Positions 44,664 through 53,302 of a stretch of DNA of 64,000 bases are shown piece after piece. The notes beneath the pieces were generated by a model. The model was not told where the DNA came from and did not search any database. It saw only the letters and a list, made by a program, of their open reading frames with translations. The stretch covers positions 1-64,000 of the forward strand of contig DUEE01000001.1 in NCBI GenBank assembly GCA_011170285.1, read 5' to 3'. Both the position numbers and the translations under genes were made by a program. Positions within the stretch are counted from its first letter, which is position 1. Every line of letters starts with the position of its first letter. The DNA comes from Dehalococcoidia bacterium. GTDB lineage: Bacteria; Chloroflexota; Dehalococcoidia; Dehalococcoidales; W498.

Positions 44664-45167
44664 TTGATTCTAAAAGGCAAAGTTCATAAATACGGTACCA
44701 ATGTTGATACTGATGCAATTATACCGGCGCGGTATCTGAATGTGTCTGACCCTGTGGAGCTGGCAAAGCATTGTATGGAGGATATAGACCAGGATTTTGC
44801 AAATAAGTTTCAGGCGGGGGATATAATTGTGGCGACGACTAACTTTGGCTGTGGCTCATCTAGAGAACATGCCCCGCTGGCTATCAAGGCGGTTGGGGTA
44901 TCCTGTATAATAGCCAAAAGTTTTGCCCGCATTTTCTTTCGCAATGCCATAAATATCGGCTTACCCTTGCTTGATTGTAGTCAGGCGGTTGATAAGACAG
45001 AGGCTGGTGATATTTTAGAAGTTAACCTAGCCAGTGGCAAGATAAAAAACCTGACCAGTGGGATGGAGTTTGCAGCAAGCCCTTACCCTCATTTTATGGC
45101 TGAGCTTATCTCAGCGGGCGGGCTTATTGAGCATACTAAAAAGAGATTAGTTGATAGGAGGATTTAG
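44664..45167 (+). CDS. leuD: 3-isopropylmalate dehydratase small subunit
   Basis: This 167-residue swivel domain partner of LeuC has GTNVDTDAIIPARYLN, TTNFGCGSSREHAPLAIKA and FARIFFRNAINIGLP. The TTG start at 44664 has GAGAGGTAG upstream. It leads directly into leuB with no gap. In pathways with CimA it also serves the citramalate route to isoleucine. Confidence 0.96.
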   Translation: MILKGKVHKYGTNVDTDAIIPARYLNVSDPVELAKHCMEDIDQDFANKFQAGDIIVATTNFGCGSSREHAPLAIKAVGVSCIIAKSFARIFFRNAINIGLPLLDCSQAVDKTEAGDILEVNLASGKIKNLTSGMEFAASPYPHFMAELISAGGLIEHTKKRLVDRRI

Positions 45168-46262
45168 GTGAAATCTACTTTGGCGGTTTTACCCGGTGAT
45201 GGTGTTGGTCCCGATGTTACCAGTGAAGCAATCAAGGTATTGCAGGCAATAGGCAGCAAGTTTAATCATAATTTTAACTTACAATACGGATTGATAGGTG
45301 GGGTTGCCATTGATGAGACAGGGACAGCCTTCGATGAGAATACCTTGAAAATATGCCGAAGCTGTGATGCGGTGCTGCTTGGTGCTGTCGGTGGTCCTAA
45401 GTGGGATGATCCTAAGGCTGAAGTTCATCCTGAGGATGGTCTATTAGCCCTGCGAAAAAGACTGGGGCTGTTTGCCAACCTACGCCCGGTTAAAGTCTCA
45501 CCTGTGCTTGTTGACTCAACTAATCTGAAGCCGAAGGTTATTGAGGGAGTGGATTTTATATTTGTCCGTGAGCTTACCGGAGGACTCTACTTTGCCCGAC
45601 CCAAAAGGCAGTGGCAGACATCTCGGGGAAGACGAGCTACTGACTCGATGACCTACTCAGAGCAGGAAATTAAGCGTATTGTAAGGGTTGGCTTTGAACT
45701 GGCACGAACTCGGCGCAAGAAATTAACCTCGGTGGATAAAGCCAATGTATTGCAATCATCCCGCTTGTGGCGGCAGGTGACTATGGAAGTAGCTACAGAA
45801 TACCCTGATGTGGAGCTAGACCATATGCTGGTGGATGCTTGTTCTATGCGCCTTATCCAGAATCCGTCATATTTTGATGTTCTGGTTACTGAGAATATGT
45901 TTGGCGATATTCTAACTGATGAGGCATCAATGCTAGCGGGCTCTATGGGGATGCTGCCTTCAGCTAGTCTGGCGGGGGTGCCGCAGGGAGGCGTCAATAT
46001 ATTCGGCATGTATGAGCCCATTCATGGTAGTGCTCCCCGCCGTGCCGGGCTGGATATGGCTAATCCTATCGCCATCATTCTCAGTATAGCCATGATGCTG
46101 AGCTATTCCTTTGGTTTGATAAGGGAAGCGCACACTATTGAGACGGCAGTCGAAGATGTGTTACAACAGGGCTATCGCACCTATGATATAATGGATGAAG
46201 GTAAAACGAAGGTGGGGACACAGGAGATGGGGGACTTGATTGCCGGGAAGGTAGGTGGCTAA
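45168..46262 (+). CDS. leuB: 3-isopropylmalate dehydrogenase
   Basis: This 364-residue NAD-dependent decarboxylating dehydrogenase has VLPGDGVGPDVTSEA, LLGAVGGPKWDD, RELTGGLYFARPKR, the catalytic DKANVLQSSRLWRQV, VTENMFGDILTDEASML and EPIHGSAPRRAG. GTG 45168 follows AGGAGG and leuD directly. Confidence 0.96.
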   Translation: MKSTLAVLPGDGVGPDVTSEAIKVLQAIGSKFNHNFNLQYGLIGGVAIDETGTAFDENTLKICRSCDAVLLGAVGGPKWDDPKAEVHPEDGLLALRKRLGLFANLRPVKVSPVLVDSTNLKPKVIEGVDFIFVRELTGGLYFARPKRQWQTSRGRRATDSMTYSEQEIKRIVRVGFELARTRRKKLTSVDKANVLQSSRLWRQVTMEVATEYPDVELDHMLVDACSMRLIQNPSYFDVLVTENMFGDILTDEASMLAGSMGMLPSASLAGVPQGGVNIFGMYEPIHGSAPRRAGLDMANPIAIILSIAMMLSYSFGLIREAHTIETAVEDVLQQGYRTYDIMDEGKTKVGTQEMGDLIAGKVGG

Positions 46263-46265
46263 TAA

Positions 46266-47858
46266 TTGACTCAAGTTCAGCTTTATGATACGACGCTGCG
46301 GGATGGGGCGCAGGGAGAGGGTATTTCCTTCTCTGTGGTTGATAAACTACATATTACTCAAAAGCTTGATGAGTTGGGTGTCCACTTTATTGAGGGGGGC
46401 TGGCCTGGCTCTAATCCCAAGGATGTTGAGTTTTTTGAGAAGGCTCAGAACTTGACCCTTTCCCACTCCACTTTGGTTGCTTTCGGCAGCACCAGACGAG
46501 TCAAGGCTAAGGCAGAAGCCGATACTAACCTATTGGCTCTGGCTAGCGCCGGGGTAAAGGTGGTTACTATTGTCGGCAAAAGCTCAGAGTTACAGGTTAC
46601 CCAGGTATTAGAAACTACCTTGGACGAAAACCTAAGTATGATTGCCGATTCAATAGGGTATCTCAGGGCAAGAGGTCTTACTGTGTTCCTTGATGCCGAG
46701 CACTTCTTTGATGGCTTTAAGTCTAAACCCAGCTACAGTCTGCGGGTGGTAGAGGTGGCTGCTGATGCCGGAGTTGATGCCGTGATATTGTGTGATACTA
46801 ATGGGGGGGCAATGCCCGACGAGGTAACGGCGGTTATTAACGCAGTTAGGCAGGTATCTGATGTGCCCTTAGGCATTCATGCCCATAATGATGGTGAGTT
46901 GGCGGTGGCTAATACTCTGGCGGCGGTGAACGCCGGGGTTACTCAGGTTCAGGGTACTATCAATGGCTATGGTGAACGCTGTGGCAACGCCAATCTTTGT
47001 TCTGTTATCCCAGATTTGAAGCTGAAGATGGGTATTGATTGTATTAGCGATGAGCAGTTAGCTAAATTAACCGAGGTGTCGCACTATGTCAGTGAGGTTG
47101 CCAATCTTATTCCCGATGCCTTCTCTCCTTATGTCGGTTCCAGTGCCTTTAGCCATAAAGGTGGCCTTCATGTTTCAGGGTTGAGGAAATGGGCGGAAAG
47201 CTATCAACATATAGAGCCGACTCGGGTAGGTAATAAGCCCAGAGTGCTAGTATCTGAGCTATCAGGTAAGGAGAATATCATATATAAGGCAAAGGAAAAG
47301 GGCTTGGATTTACCCCCCAGCGGTAAGGAGGCACAGAAGCTGCTTCAGCAGGTCAAGTTGCTGGAGAGTCGTGGTTTTCAGTATGAGAATGCTGAAGCCT
47401 CGTTTGAGATGCTATTGCATCGGGCTAAACCAGAATATCAACCACCGTTTGAGCTGGTTGATTTTATGCTAGTGGTGGAGAAGAGACGGCGCCCACCCAC
47501 CAAAAAAAATATTGAGGAGATGTTATCTGAGGCAGTGGTAAAGGTGAAGGTGGGCAATGAAATAATGCATACTGCGGCTGAGGGTAACGGACCGGTTAAT
47601 GCCCTGGACGAGGCATTACGCAAGGCTTTATTACAGTCCTATCCCAGCTTAGCTCAAGTCAAGCTAGTTGATTATAAGGTTCGCATCCTTGAGGAGAGTG
47701 TTGGTACAGGCTCTCAGGTTAGGGTTCTTATTGAGTCCAGTGATGGGATTGAGGAGTGGCGAACTGTAGGTAGCTCAACCAATATCATAGAGGCTAGCTG
47801 GCTAGCCCTAGCTGATAGTTTAGAATATTGGCTACTAAAACAAAAAGGAGAGAAATAA
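46266..47858 (+). CDS. cimA: Citramalate synthase
   Basis: This 530-residue HMGL-barrel enzyme condenses pyruvate and acetyl-CoA to citramalate, the threonine-independent route to isoleucine. It carries YDTTLRDGAQGEGISFSVVD, FIEGGWPGSNPKD (typical of CimA rather than LeuA), HAHNDGELAVANTLAAV, GYGERCGNANLCSVIPDL and SHKGGLHVSG. A LeuA-dimer domain follows from about residue 405. The TTG start is 3 bases after leuB. It reuses leuC/D/B for the later steps. Confidence 0.95.
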   Translation: MTQVQLYDTTLRDGAQGEGISFSVVDKLHITQKLDELGVHFIEGGWPGSNPKDVEFFEKAQNLTLSHSTLVAFGSTRRVKAKAEADTNLLALASAGVKVVTIVGKSSELQVTQVLETTLDENLSMIADSIGYLRARGLTVFLDAEHFFDGFKSKPSYSLRVVEVAADAGVDAVILCDTNGGAMPDEVTAVINAVRQVSDVPLGIHAHNDGELAVANTLAAVNAGVTQVQGTINGYGERCGNANLCSVIPDLKLKMGIDCISDEQLAKLTEVSHYVSEVANLIPDAFSPYVGSSAFSHKGGLHVSGLRKWAESYQHIEPTRVGNKPRVLVSELSGKENIIYKAKEKGLDLPPSGKEAQKLLQQVKLLESRGFQYENAEASFEMLLHRAKPEYQPPFELVDFMLVVEKRRRPPTKKNIEEMLSEAVVKVKVGNEIMHTAAEGNGPVNALDEALRKALLQSYPSLAQVKLVDYKVRILEESVGTGSQVRVLIESSDGIEEWRTVGSSTNIIEASWLALADSLEYWLLKQKGEK

Positions 47859-47861
47859 GAA

Positions 47862-48014
47862 ATGGAAGAAATGGAAGTAAAGGTAACTTGGCGCTTGGCT
47901 TGGGGGTTGTTCTGGAGGTGGTTTCTTATCCAGCTTGGTATAAGTATTGTACTCGGACTAATTTGGTTTTTTATGTTAGCCGCCATCTTTGTACCTTTCA
48001 TGGGAGGCTGGTGA
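47862..48014 (+). CDS. Small single-span membrane protein (50 residues)
   Basis: A 50-codon frame starts at ATG 47862, 3 bases after the cimA stop, with AAGGAG 11 bases upstream. It reads MEEMEVKVTWRLAWGLFWRW followed by a long hydrophobic helix with GISIVLGLIWFFMLAAIFV. It is rich in Trp. Coding is supported by position and hydrophobic pattern only. It may be a small operon-linked membrane peptide. Confidence 0.5.
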   Translation: MEEMEVKVTWRLAWGLFWRWFLIQLGISIVLGLIWFFMLAAIFVPFMGGW

Positions 48015-48134
48015 GACTTGTAAATGGAGGGTGGTGCCCACTTGACAAATCAACAGATATCAAAGGCCTAGCCAGCTAGCCCTGCGAGACAGACTGAAAT
48101 ATCGGTTAATGAATCTAATATCGAGGAGGATAGA

Positions 48135-48971
48135 ATGTGGAAGAAAATAGTGACTATATCTCTAGCCATAGTTATGGTTCTTTCCTTGGCTGCTTGTACC
48201 AAAGGAGATGGAGAGTTACCCTCATCGCAGGAAATAGTTAATGAGGTAATAGAATCGCTGGATGATATAAGAACATATCAATTTGATATGGATATGACCA
48301 TGGATGTGGCAGGTGAGGCTGAGGGTGAGGCGTTTGAAGTTACTGTGATAATGGATTCCAGCGGTGCCGTAGATGTTGAGAACAGACAGATGAGTATGGA
48401 TGCTACTCAGAGCTTATCGATGCTCGGACAACCTGAAATGGAAATGGGAATGGAGATGTGTATTGTCGGTGACATGATATATATGTTAACGGAGATGCCA
48501 GAGATGGAAGCGATGTGGGCAAAGTCACAGTTGCCCGAGGAGTATTGGGGGGAAGTGAGTCAGGTTGAGTATCAGACCGAACTCCTGGAGGCGGCGCAGG
48601 TTGAGGTCTTGGGCAGCGAGATGGTAGAAGGCATAGATTGTTATGTGCTTCAGCTCACCCCGGATTTGGAGCAGTTGTGGCAATTCTATGTACAGCAAGC
48701 ACAGGTAACCGGGGAAGTACCTGAAGAATTACTGCAGGAAATATTCCAGAGCTTCTCGGTGAAGCAGTGGATTGCCAAAGATACATATTTCTTGACTAAT
48801 GCAGGGATTGATATGGTTATGGAATTGACTCCGGAAGATATGGGTTATCCAGAAGAAGAAGGTGTAATGACACTAGATATTACCATGAGTTTTTGGGGCT
48901 ACGATTATAACCAGCCCGTTTTCATTGAGCTACCTCCGGGAGCTGAAGAAGCAGTTGAGATGCCTATGTAG
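48135..48971 (+). CDS. Secreted lipoprotein, LolA/LppX-like
   Basis: This 278-residue protein has a signal peptide ending in lipobox LAAC (Cys21). The mature part is acidic and methionine-rich, with helix-strand repeats (TYQFDMDMTMDV, MEMGMEMCIVGDMIYMLTEM, GSEMVEGIDCYVLQL) that match the half-barrel layout of LolA/LppX-type lipid-binding lipoproteins. GAGGAGGATAG lies before the ATG. It stands alone after the cimA operon. The ligand is unknown. Confidence 0.75.
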   Translation: MWKKIVTISLAIVMVLSLAACTKGDGELPSSQEIVNEVIESLDDIRTYQFDMDMTMDVAGEAEGEAFEVTVIMDSSGAVDVENRQMSMDATQSLSMLGQPEMEMGMEMCIVGDMIYMLTEMPEMEAMWAKSQLPEEYWGEVSQVEYQTELLEAAQVEVLGSEMVEGIDCYVLQLTPDLEQLWQFYVQQAQVTGEVPEELLQEIFQSFSVKQWIAKDTYFLTNAGIDMVMELTPEDMGYPEEEGVMTLDITMSFWGYDYNQPVFIELPPGAEEAVEMPM

Positions 48972-49081
48972 TGTTAAGCGACTTTATTACCCAGTGGTTT
49001 CGCTGGTTAATTTCAACCTGGCTGTTCTTAGCCGACAGTTTAGATTACTGGCCAGTAAAATAGTAATTGTTCCCAGCTACC

Positions 49082-49393
49082 TTAGCCTAACCACCCCTCC
49101 TGTGCCATTTTAATGAACTTGGCAATCTCGTCTTGACTCATCTCCGCTATGTTTATCTCAACTTCTAAGCTGGCATCCACTTTAGTTAGTGCTTGGTGTA
49201 GGCTGTCTATGATGTAGTCCCTCACCTGGATCGGGATTCCCACAAAAGGGACTAGCAAGGTAATGCCCACCTTATTACCCTCCACAACCACATCTTTAAG
49301 CATCCCTAAGTCAACCAACGTGTTAGCGATTTCGGGGTGCCTGACCTGTGCCAGTACCTGGCGTATTTCTGGTTCTGGGGTGCTTTCAGTCAT
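49082..49393 (-). CDS. MIP18/DUF59-family protein
   Basis: This 103-residue protein has VRHPEIANTLVDLGMLKDV and GNKVGITLLVPFVGIP, the DUF59 pattern of Fe-S assembly factors such as SufT and the N-terminus of Mrp/ApbC. The usual Cys of the family is absent in the first motif. It overlaps the upstream methyltransferase stop (TAATG), so translation is coupled. Role in Fe-S metabolism is inferred. Confidence 0.72.
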   Translation of the reverse strand: MTESTPEPEIRQVLAQVRHPEIANTLVDLGMLKDVVVEGNKVGITLLVPFVGIPIQVRDYIIDSLHQALTKVDASLEVEINIAEMSQDEIAKFIKMAQEGWLG

Positions 49394-49971
49394 TATTCCC
49401 TCCTTATATTTCCCTTTCTGAAATTCATTACTTGGCTATTTTCAAGATTACCACTATGAAGCATAACCATACCAGAATATTGAGTTTCTAGATAAAAATT
49501 TGCCTCCTTTATTTCTGTCTCAACATCCTCTAATTTTGGCTCCATATATGACTGAAGGTGGGTTGGATAAAGTGAAAGGAGAGCATTTGGCTTTAAGACA
49601 CGATAAACTTCACTTAACAGTCGTTTTCTATCCTCGGCTCGGGGAAAATAGTAGTAATGTAGAACATCATAAAGCAGAACGACATCAACAGATTCATTAT
49701 CTAACCCAATCTCTGGCTCCCCCGCTGTGTCTGTTCTTTGAATGTTTCTTAAGTCTATTAATTTAGCTCTCTCCATTAATTCATCCAAAGTCTTCTTGTC
49801 TTTGTCCAGTGCATATACCAAGCCTTCTTCCCCGATAATTCTTGCGATAGGAATAGTGTAGTTACCCGAGCCGCAGCCCCAATCCAATACCTTTTGACCC
49901 TTTCGGATACCAATCTCTGTCAAGGATTTTTCACTATCTTCTCTTATCCACTTTTCCGTAATATCCTTCAT
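49393..49971 (-). CDS. Class I SAM-dependent methyltransferase
   Basis: This 192-residue protein has motif I VLDWGCGSGNYTIPIA, acidic loop ALDKDKKTLD, and SVDVVLLYDVLHYYY with a post-I YRVLKPNALLSLYP. This is a UbiE/Methyltransf_25-like small-molecule methyltransferase. The substrate is not evident. It is followed without gap by the DUF59 gene and preceded by the GerW-like gene. Confidence 0.85.
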   Translation of the reverse strand: MKDITEKWIREDSEKSLTEIGIRKGQKVLDWGCGSGNYTIPIARIIGEEGLVYALDKDKKTLDELMERAKLIDLRNIQRTDTAGEPEIGLDNESVDVVLLYDVLHYYYFPRAEDRKRLLSEVYRVLKPNALLSLYPTHLQSYMEPKLEDVETEIKEANFYLETQYSGMVMLHSGNLENSQVMNFRKGNIRRE

Positions 49972-49988
49972 TTTAACCAGAGTGAGCC

Positions 49989-50243
49989 CTACTTACTTTG
50001 TAATAGCTCTTTAATTTCTGGAACCTGTTCTAGGTACTGGTCAAGCGGGACCTCTTCACCGGCTACGTTTATGGCATGCTTCCATTTCGGGGAAATGATC
50101 ACAATGCCAACAAGATTCTTCGAGCCAGAACACACGATGCCACTGTTAACGTTTCGGCAACTTATGGAGGTGCGTACAATTGGGAGTAGCATTGTTTCCC
50201 CTAGAGTGATAGGTTTTCCGGCACTCACTTCTTCTATTTCCAA
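49989..50243 (-). CDS. GerW/YtfJ-like short protein (second, diverged copy)
   Basis: From TTG 50243 this is an 85-residue protein that begins EIEEVSAGKPITLGETMLLP. PITLGETMLLPIV and LVGIVIISP parallel VGEPMTVEGNTLIPLV and PLGVIVVNKEG of the GerW gene upstream, so it appears to be a diverged paralog lacking the glycine-rich insert. A longer frame from 50342 would overlap the DUF2953 gene by 109 bases, so the TTG is preferred (10-base overlap). Function unknown. Confidence 0.5.
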   Translation of the reverse strand: MEIEEVSAGKPITLGETMLLPIVRTSISCRNVNSGIVCSGSKNLVGIVIISPKWKHAINVAGEEVPLDQYLEQVPEIKELLQSK

Positions 50244-50809
50244 CGTGATACCACCATCAACTTTAATAGGCGTAAGCCCGTCGGTGATAGAACAAAAGAA
50301 ACAAGAGTCCAGACCAACTGTATGGGGAATAATCTTACCCATCCTTGCAGACTGGCCTCAAAGGCGAATTCGCTAAAAACAGGCTCCAGCCTGAATATCA
50401 CTTTGCCAGATGGGTTGGGAGGAATGAGGGCGGGCCAGAGTACAGAGCACAGCATACCAGTATCGAAAGGGTTATCCAACCCCACCCTGGAGGCGACATC
50501 CAGTTGTTTTATCTTGAGACAGCCCAAGATTTGCCTAATTAGCTTGAGAATCTTTCCTAGTAAGCCCTTGATTCTGAGTAACGGAAGGAAAGACTTTATA
50601 CCCCGTTTTCTTCTCTTCTTAGGCTTCTCTTTGGGCTTCTTCTTTTTCCGGGTACGTATATCCTTCCAGACCAGCCCAAAGAGCCACCCTATTCTTATCT
50701 TCGCTTTAGCATGCTCATTAGTCGCAAGGTCAAATTTCATATCGACAGGGATGGAGAGCATAAGGACAATAAACAGGATTACGCCTGCTATAATGTAAAG
50801 GGCCAGCAC
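50234..50809 (-). CDS. DUF2953-family membrane-anchored protein
   Basis: This 191-residue protein has an N-terminal membrane helix (LYIIAGVILFIVLMLSIPV), a basic stretch RKKKKPKEKPKKRRKRG (about 54-70), and the DUF2953 core with GLDNPFDTGMLCSVLWPAL. In spore-formers such proteins sit beside ytfJ/gerW. Here it lies 6 bases after gerW. The start is GTG 50809. Confidence 0.8.
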   Translation of the reverse strand: MLALYIIAGVILFIVLMLSIPVDMKFDLATNEHAKAKIRIGWLFGLVWKDIRTRKKKKPKEKPKKRRKRGIKSFLPLLRIKGLLGKILKLIRQILGCLKIKQLDVASRVGLDNPFDTGMLCSVLWPALIPPNPSGKVIFRLEPVFSEFAFEASLQGWVRLFPIQLVWTLVSFVLSPTGLRLLKLMVVSRWK

Positions 50810-50815
50810 GCTCTC

Positions 50816-51190
50816 TTACCCTTCTTTTTTCTCTGCCTTCTTAGCTTCTGCTCGCTCTTCCATGACCTTGCCGACGATGTCGGCGACCTTCTCAGCAAAG
50901 GTAGCTGCCCCTCCTTTAACCGGCTCAATCCTCACGCCCTCTTTGTTGACCACAATGACACCAAGGGGCTTAATGCCACCGCCACCACCGGTGCCACCCC
51001 CGATACCCTCACCCTTATCCTTCGGGACTTTTCCAGTGCCACCCCCACCACCAAAGCCAAAGCCAATGCTGACAAGAGGAATGAGGGTGTTACCTTCAAC
51101 GGTCATTGGCTCACCCACCACAGTCTTGGTCGTGAGCATCCGCTCGATTTCGCTGAGACATATCTTGATTAGATTCTCTACCTCTTCCAT
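50816..51190 (-). CDS. GerW (YtfJ)-family protein
   Basis: This 124-residue protein has VVGEPMTVEGNTLIPLVSIG, a glycine-rich stretch (GGGGGTGK...GGGTGGGGGIK) and PLGVIVVNKEGVRIEPVKG, the GerW family layout. In Bacilli, GerW is needed for spore germination; in organisms like this one, its role is unknown. AAGGAGGTG precedes the ATG. It heads a short operon with DUF2953, the GerW-like copy, a methyltransferase and DUF59. Confidence 0.88.
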   Translation of the reverse strand: MEEVENLIKICLSEIERMLTTKTVVGEPMTVEGNTLIPLVSIGFGFGGGGGTGKVPKDKGEGIGGGTGGGGGIKPLGVIVVNKEGVRIEPVKGGAATFAEKVADIVGKVMEERAEAKKAEKKEG

Positions 51191-51544
51191 TTCTTTTTCA
51201 CCTCCTTATAGTGTAACCGATTTTACTCTTTGGATTTGTATAAAGCAATACGCTTCATTGAAATTACGGGCGTTTTTTGCAGCAATTACGTAAGTTTACG
51301 CACATACCAGTCAGGCGAAAGCCTATTAACTATTAACATATCAGTCAGTATAGTAAGGATGACAACACTTACGTAAGGTAATGATATTTACATCTTTCTA
51401 AGTAATAGAGGGATGTCCATCGGGTGATTGTATTGCGAGGCCAGAAAGACTATAAGAGCGGAGTAAAGGGATATGGCAGAGGAGCTACTAGTCGCCACGT
51501 GTGTTTGACCTGATTAAAACTCATACCTCGGGATAGAGCAAACA
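51191..51544. other. Intergenic region with two TTACGTAAG palindromes
   Basis: This 354-base gap separates divergent gerW and a lipoprotein gene. TTACGTAAG occurs at 51286-51294 and CTTACGTAAG at 51368-51377, 82 bases apart. They could be operator sites for the divergent promoters. No ORF or RNA gene is evident. Confidence 0.35.
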
Positions 51545-51931
51545 ATGAAGAAGATTCTATCTTGGGCGTCAATCAGTCTGGTTCTCATGGTTTTTGTTAT
51601 GCTTGCTGGTATCAGTTCGGGGTGCGAGCCTAGGCCTCCCACACCTGAGTTTACAAATAGTAAGGCCATAGTTTCTCATGCTGGTGAAGTCACCCAAGAC
51701 GTAAGAGCTATCGGCGAAGTGATCAAATACAAGGTGTATTTCCACAACAACTCAAAGCAACGGGCTGACATTCTTATTATGGACAAGCTGGATACTAATC
51801 TGTCCCAGGTTACTGTATTTAACAACGGAATGTATGATGAGCAAGACCATTCTGTCATCTGGGAAATAGGCGGTGTCCCAGTGGGAAAGGGCGGAAGCGT
51901 TGAGTTTGAAGCGGTCATTATCCATATCTAA
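51545..51931 (+). CDS. Lipoprotein with DUF11-like beta domain
   Basis: This 128-residue protein has a signal peptide with lipobox ISSGC (Cys27). The domain GEVIKYKVYFHNNSKQRADI, IMDKLDTNLSQVTVF and VSVEFEAVI-like end matches the DUF11 (conserved repeat) fold seen in surface proteins. Only one domain is present. It is monocistronic, followed by a repeat-rich gap. Confidence 0.72.
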   Translation: MKKILSWASISLVLMVFVMLAGISSGCEPRPPTPEFTNSKAIVSHAGEVTQDVRAIGEVIKYKVYFHNNSKQRADILIMDKLDTNLSQVTVFNNGMYDEQDHSVIWEIGGVPVGKGGSVEFEAVIIHI

Positions 51932-52212
51932 TAGAACCTTTTTCTAGATATTGGCACACCTCTCCCAATTGGCTGTTCTTGAGAATACACCTTCTAGTTT
52001 CTTTGTCCACAAACCTACTCGGCTCAGCCTTCTTTAAGACTCAATACCACACCCGGTTGTCAATAGGCTCACCAAACCCTTGGGCTAAAGAAGTGCCAGT
52101 TTGATTTCTGGAAGGGTACAGTCTCCCAGTCTTCCTATCAAATGTTGGCTTAACTTTATTCATCGTAACCTTCTATTGGCGTTTATCAACCTTACCTCCG
52201 CCTAGGGCGCAC

Positions 52213-52352
52213 TCTGTCGACCCCTAGGTCTCCCTCTCATTCTCAAGGAGAGGGGGGAGAGATTTTAGAGAGGGGCGAAGCCCCTCTCTAGCCTACACTC
52301 CCCCTTCCCTTATTAAGGGAAGGGGGTCAGGGGGATAGGTTGATAAATGACC
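52213..52352 (+). repeat. Nested palindromic repeat upstream-side of cysK stop
   Basis: Perfect hairpins TAGAGAGGGGC/GCCCCTCTCTA (52266-52290) and CCCCCTTCCCTT/AAGGGAAGGGGG (52300-52326) lie in series, ending in GGGGGATAGGTTGATAAATGA. The rest of the 51932-52389 gap has no gene that I can support. Confidence 0.65.
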
Positions 52353-52389
52353 TTCAAACTTCCCTATCTTTGCTAATTACAGCTCGTAT

Positions 52390-53298
52390 CTACATAGTTT
52401 TAGTCCAGAAGTCCAGGCTCAGGTATTTCCAGCCTCCATCAGCCAGAACAACCAAGATATTGCCTTCATCCATCTCATTAGCAACCTTGATGGCTTGATG
52501 GACTACGGCTCCTGAGGATAAACCGGCAAAGATTCCTTCTTTATCTAAGAGTTGCTTGGTGACTATAGCTGCCTGGTGGCTCGTAACAATAGACCTCTCA
52601 GTAATAAGGCTTAAATCCAGAATAGGTGGAGTTTGACTACTATTAATACATCTCAAACCCTGGATGCTATCATCAGGGGGCGGTTCAACACCAGTTACCT
52701 TGATTTTAGGATACCTCTCCTTTAGTCGCCGACTAATGCCAACTACAGTGCCTCCAGTGCCAATGCCAGCGATTAAAACATCGATTCTGTCATAGGGGAA
52801 ATCAGCTATTATTTCAGCAGCGGTGGTCTCGTAGTGAGCCTGCGGGTTAGCTGGATTGGAGAACTGGTCGGGCATAAAGTAGTTTTTGTCTTGAGCGGCT
52901 AATTCCTTGACGGCATCAATAGCGGCACTCATCCCATAAGCCCCCTTAGTAAGAATAAGCTCGGCACCAAAGATTTTGAGCAATTGCTGTCTTTCCAGAC
53001 TCATGTTATCAGGCATTACAATGGTAACTTTATAGCCCAGTTTATGTCCCAGCCAGGCTAGAGCTATCCCGGTATTACCACTGGTGGCTTCAACGATAAT
53101 CTTATCCTTAGTTAGCTGCCCACTCTGCTCTGCCTTCTCTATCATGTATTTTGCCACCCGGTCCTTGATACTGGCACTGCCCCCCAGGTTTTGCCCTTCC
53201 AGCTTAGCCAGGATGCGAACCTTCTTATTAGGGCTTAATTGAGTCATTTCCACCAGTGGGGTATGTCCTATTGCATCAATAGTATTTTTGAAATACAT
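52390..53298 (-). CDS. cysK: Cysteine synthase (CysK/CysM family)
   Basis: This 302-residue PLP enzyme makes cysteine from O-acetylserine and sulfide. It begins with DAIGHTPLVEMTQL and shows the PLP lysine in LGGSASIKDRVAKYMIE, EATSGNTGIALAWLG, and GIGTGGTVVGISR. No regulatory CBS domain. It follows rtcB by 4 bases on the minus strand, likely co-transcribed. CysM activity is equally possible. Confidence 0.92.
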   Translation of the reverse strand: MYFKNTIDAIGHTPLVEMTQLSPNKKVRILAKLEGQNLGGSASIKDRVAKYMIEKAEQSGQLTKDKIIVEATSGNTGIALAWLGHKLGYKVTIVMPDNMSLERQQLLKIFGAELILTKGAYGMSAAIDAVKELAAQDKNYFMPDQFSNPANPQAHYETTAAEIIADFPYDRIDVLIAGIGTGGTVVGISRRLKERYPKIKVTGVEPPPDDSIQGLRCINSSQTPPILDLSLITERSIVTSHQAAIVTKQLLDKEGIFAGLSSGAVVHQAIKVANEMDEGNILVVLADGGWKYLSLDFWTKTM

Positions 53299-53302
53299 TT
53301 TT

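Noticed and set aside
44404-44700. HicAB toxin-antitoxin pair
   Set aside because: Only a HicB-like protein is present; neither side has a HicA-like ORF of about 60 residues, so it is reported as an orphan.
49441-49466. TCAAGATTACCACT match to the guaA promoter region
   Set aside because: The match is short and lies within the methyltransferase coding sequence, without the TTGACG box or the ATGGATAAG start, so it is treated as chance.
50862-51293. Proline-rich plus-strand open frame
   Set aside because: It is the antisense of the glycine-rich stretch of gerW, has no ribosome site and reads as low-complexity PPP runs.
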